Shown: positions 60,015 to 64,000 of the stretch, piece after piece
How positions within the stretch are numbered: position 1 is the stretch's first letter
Layout of the letters: the number at the start of each line of letters is the position of its first letter
NCBI GenBank assembly: GCA_900708905.1
Contig: CAADRB010000007.1
Span: 2,049,014-2,113,013 of the forward strand
Direction: 5' to 3'
Length of the DNA stretch: 64,000 bases
Origin: Hymenolepis diminuta
Lineage: Eukaryota; Platyhelminthes; Cestoda; Cyclophyllidea; Hymenolepididae
Position numbers and translations under genes: made by a program
The notes under the pieces: model-generated
The model's database searches: none
The model's input: only the letters and a program-made list of their open reading frames with translations
Told to the model about the DNA's origin: nothing

Positions 60015-63000
60015 AATAGAAAAAAATACCTTTTTTATCAAACTGTAATTTAAAAAGCAGTGAAATTCATCGCTTCTTCTTACAGTCTCTTCAAATTGCC
60101 TCAAATGCTTTAGTGGCTCACTGAAAAATCAATTCGCTTTACTTAAAAAGAAGTGAATAAAATATGACCTTATGATAAATATAAACAATAGAGTTTACTC
60201 AGCTTTTGTTTAAACTCATCTGAATACCATATGATATCTAAACAAAGAAAAAGAGGTTTAGTAAAGAAATGAAATGTAAAGGTAAATTTCAGTGCAAGTT
60301 AGGACAAATCTCAGCTTATACCATTTTACAGCTCTTTAAATCAGTCTCTTAACTTTGATTAATTCCAGTTGAAGCTATCCTCAGTTATCAAACCTCTACA
60401 CTTGAAAACCGTCAAATAGTGCAGAAGTTTTCGAGGTTAAACTATGAATACTTTAAATTCAAGTGGAACACAACAAAAATAACATAAAAATCTCTGGTTT
60501 TAAGTTCCAAATCTCCTAAGCTAATTTTACCATTCCATCATTAGATGTTATACTGAAAGCTAAATATCTCATTATGCATATCATAATAAGTAACCAAGCA
60601 TAAAAAACATTCACAAAGAAACGTTGGAGTGTAATGAAGACGTTAACATTTCCTTTTTGAAAGAAATCTGTCAACTAGCTAAAAAGGTGATTTTGAAACA
60701 GTCCAAACTTTCAATAATAATATCCGATCTTGTGCGATTGGTACTCCTACCTATATAAGGTATGTGAAAACGTACTAAATTGCTATTAGGTACAAACATG
60801 ACCCCATTAAGATTAACTTCTTTATTTGAAATACATTACATTTCTCTCACTAATATATTGTCAAAATGACATTTCTCACTATTTCATGACTTGACAACTT
60901 AATTCGAAGATGGTTTATTCAGAAACCAAATCTGAGTAATATGTGACTATAATCTACCTTCATTAAGCAATCTTGGTTGTTTGCAGTTATCTAACTAGGT
61001 GTCTGTGTGTGGTAAAAGGTTTCCCTGGGGAAGAAGGGAAAACCGTGTTCCTGATAACAAGGTTGGGACATTTGAGGGATACTAACTGGGTCTAAGTAGA
61101 GGAAAAGAGAAGTAGGGGAAAATAACCATTTTCATTCAGTTTTCTCCCTGATATATGGACTAGGACCAACATGGGCGTAGCGATAACTACATCTGTTCTC
61201 CTTCCTTCCCCTCTGGTTGTGTGGTGATAACTATTGAAAATGATGAAGTGAAGCGTGGGAACCGTGTTACTCTAGTGAATGTGGAAAGGAATCTTGTGAA
61301 AGAGTTAATTGATCGCTTGACTAAATACGTGGTAGTAATGATTTAATGCCCTAAAGAAAATAAGCGATGCTACAGAATACTTACGAGAAATTGATAATGT
61401 TCCATTTCAAGACCATTAGGTTACCAGTTAATTGTCTAGTTACCTTGCTCATTCAGGTATTTTACACAATACATACCTTTTTGAAACATTTCATTTCACT
61501 TCTCACTTACCTCTGCTATGTTAAAAACGTCTAACAGGTCTCGAAACTGTAGATTTCAGCTTGTATTAGCCTAAACGCTCTTCAGTAATGATGATGGAAG
61601 TGGTGCATTTTGTTACCTAAGTTTTCTTCCGGTATAAAACCAAACTAGATCTGACTTTGTTACTCATGTAACAGTGAAAATGGGGTAATATCGAATATTT
61701 ACTCACGATAATCAGTTCTACTGTCTCTCAATCGTCTTGAAAAGAAATCACTCGAAGTAAATTATTCAATTATTTCGAAGGTGAAAAGGACAAAGATGTA
61801 AAGCGAAATCCTTAGCTTTTTCAATAATAAATGTTTCATTATTAGGGTTTGTATTGCCAACAGTAATATACAGATTTTTACTATTATTAACTGTTGAAAG
61901 CAACTGAAATCGGTTAGCAGAGAGCATAATAAATGATACGGGGGAGAGAATCGAACAGTTTCTGAGGCCAATTTCAAAGTATCAGAGAGTCTTCATTTGA
62001 TTATTGGGCTCGAGTTGTACTAAATGGACGGCTCGCGTTCCAAAAATTGAAAATTCATTATTCATCTTCTGGATTGCAGCAAATGCTTGACTATGATGTT
62101 CAGTACTTTTCAACCGATATTTTTTAATTAAGAAGGATCAATATTGTCACTTCAGTTCATTTTTCTTCCAATGGCTGAGATGGCAAAATGATCATGATAT
62201 TCAGCAGCTTAGAGTTTTGCCATAGCAGAGATAAGATAGCAGAACTCCATAAGCTCACTCAAGTACTCACTCAAGACGAGTGATAATTCGCCATATTTTG
62301 TTTTCCTTACACTTTGATAAATATTATATTGAAAGCACGTAATCTTTATGTCCAAATCATATTTTAATACTAACATTAAATGACCATAATTCGTCGATCA
62401 TATTGACAAACTGAATAATACTGACGAAGGTAGCGCGGATTAGGGTCTGAAATAACGTTATATTGTGACTTATCTTGCTATGGAGATTACTCATAGTGTT
62501 CCGCCTATTGAAAATAGGTCGTATTTCTTCAAGTTCTTTGATTATGTCCTTGACTGAAGATTAACCGATAAGGGGTCACAATATCATCCGTATTAGGGGT
62601 AAAATAATACACTGGTCTGCATGAGCTCATCATTTTTATGATCCTGCTTCGGTCATTTTAAGGTGAATAAATTGTCGGAACCCTACACTAATGACCTCTT
62701 AAGAGTTGTTTTTGTTATCATCACACTAAAGGTTTTACTGAAGATATGGTACTATTTACCAGGGGGGATGCGAAATTTAAATTGGGGGATTTCAGTTTTG
62801 AAACCTAGATTTCTACATAGTTGCAGTTACGGTTAAGGCCTCCTTGTGCATATAAACTTCATTCCTTAAGATTTTTGAGAACATTCGGTTTTAGGTTTTC
62901 AATCTCGAATATATGAGTTCATTTGCAATTTCTTGGAAATACAAAATTTAGCTTGGATCGATTTCAAATACTTCTGAATGTATGAAAAAGCGTACTTCTG

Positions 63001-64000
63001 AACTGACCAAATAATTCCACCACTAAAATCTTTAGATTTACAGAGCCTGTAGATGACATAAGCTACCGAAATATTCTATAACAGCCCTTTAGACAAATTT
63101 AATGTTCACAGGATGTGGCTTCCAAAGACCGAGCAGCCCATTTAAAAAATGGATTTTAGATTATTTTGACAGATGGCAAACAGACTAATAATGTATTCTC
63201 TACCACTACTTTGATGTAATAATGATTAAATGAAATCCTCACATGGTAGGCCAGAATCAAAGCACCCTTTAGAATTACGCTGAAATTTATTTTTCGATCT
63301 CATTCATTTGATAGAAATTGAGCAAGGAATAAAGAACATTGAACTGTATCCTTCATTGGACTACTTTTCCTTTAATTGGTTTCATTCGTAGCATTTTAAA
63401 TCACTCCGTTTTATAAGCAAAGGTGACAAGTTCAACTCTGAAACTAAATTTGTGATTAGCACGTTTATAGGTCATCGGAGGGGTTAATTTTATTAATGCA
63501 TACATGTTTTACTCATTAAATGCAAACTTGTGGAAACATTTTGGTGTTATTTCCCATTTAGTTATTCCGTCCAAATGGTCCAAAAGTTCTTATTTAATGT
63601 ACCATTTGGACAGCTCATAATAATGCATTTACTGAGAGAGATAGAGAGTGAAATTTGACGACTTCGACTTCCAACCACCTCGGCTCAATATATTTGCGAA
63701 TATTCCTTTCAGTTGGAGCTTAGCTTCGAAGACAAGGGACAGGTATTCAAGAATTAGTGCGTTTTCATTCTTTCCGCAGTTCACAAACGAATGGACATTT
63801 ATTTGGTGGAAGGAAAATGTCCTCATCTGCAACCGATCCGATAATTTTACCTTATTTCACATTGTAAACAAATATTAGATCGAATTTAGCCCTGTTCTTA
63901 AGTTCGAAAATGTAATGGGTATTTAAAGTGAAATTTAAGACTGTTAACTAATTAGTATCTAGTATCGAAGAGTTGTATTTCGAGTTTCATATATTTTAAA
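60015..64000. other. Gene-free stretch to the window end
   Basis: AT-rich. Overlapping open frames at about 63629-63878 on both strands end near a GACAG|GTATTC possible donor but have no recognisable product. No repeat was assigned. Confidence 0.4.

Noticed and set aside
1..64000. CRISPR arrays, operons, bacterial promoters or spliced-leader RNA genes.
   Set aside because: No regularly spaced repeats, no polycistronic bacterial-style coding and no spliced-leader sequence recognised; genes are intron-rich and eukaryotic.

Overview
This is an AT-rich eukaryotic genomic window, roughly one-third G+C by eye, with two short N runs (22085-22103 and 58066-58096) that mark assembly gaps. Genes are broken into exons by GT-AG introns. 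Several introns are only 35-52 nt while others exceed 1 kb. Together with the sparse genes and many decayed interspersed repeats, this fits a parasitic flatworm such as a hymenolepid-like tapeworm or a schistosome-like fluke. That assignment is an inference from style, not from a diagnostic sequence.

Three multi-exon genes can be built with in-phase splice sites, all on the minus strand. (1) 12395-14581: five exons encoding a 315-residue basic, Ser/Thr-rich protein I do not recognise. (2) 40357-42041: seven exons encoding a 319-residue protein I do not recognise, with a 30-nt microexon and a GC-AG intron. (3) 44472-51286: six exons encoding a 454-residue T-box factor of the TBX2/TBX3 (optomotor-blind) group, the only gene with a confident name. 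Its 5' end lies beside a CpG-dense block at about 51300-51540. Genes 2 and 3 are in tandem and are separated by a 1.15-kb foldback element with about 127-bp inverted arms (42531-43677).

The rest is mostly gene-poor sequence with repeat remains: at least eight diverged copies of a short SINE-like family carrying a tRNA-type B-box; a decayed non-LTR retrotransposon with endonuclease-like coding traces at 32.7-33.2 kb and later fragments; a dispersed about 0.37-kb repeat at 29.87 and 36.39 kb; local duplications near 22.5-24.1 kb and 58.0-59.5 kb; and an AT microsatellite at 24.58 kb. A few short open frames (0.5, 20.3, 30.7, 33.3 and 59.8 kb) have protein-like composition or good splice donors but no recognisable homology.

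The TBX2/3 gene is a DNA-binding developmental regulator. Nothing in the sequence links the other two genes to it functionally. I found no clear new multi-gene system; the most distinctive items are the foldback element, the SINE-like family and the unusual splicing of gene 2.
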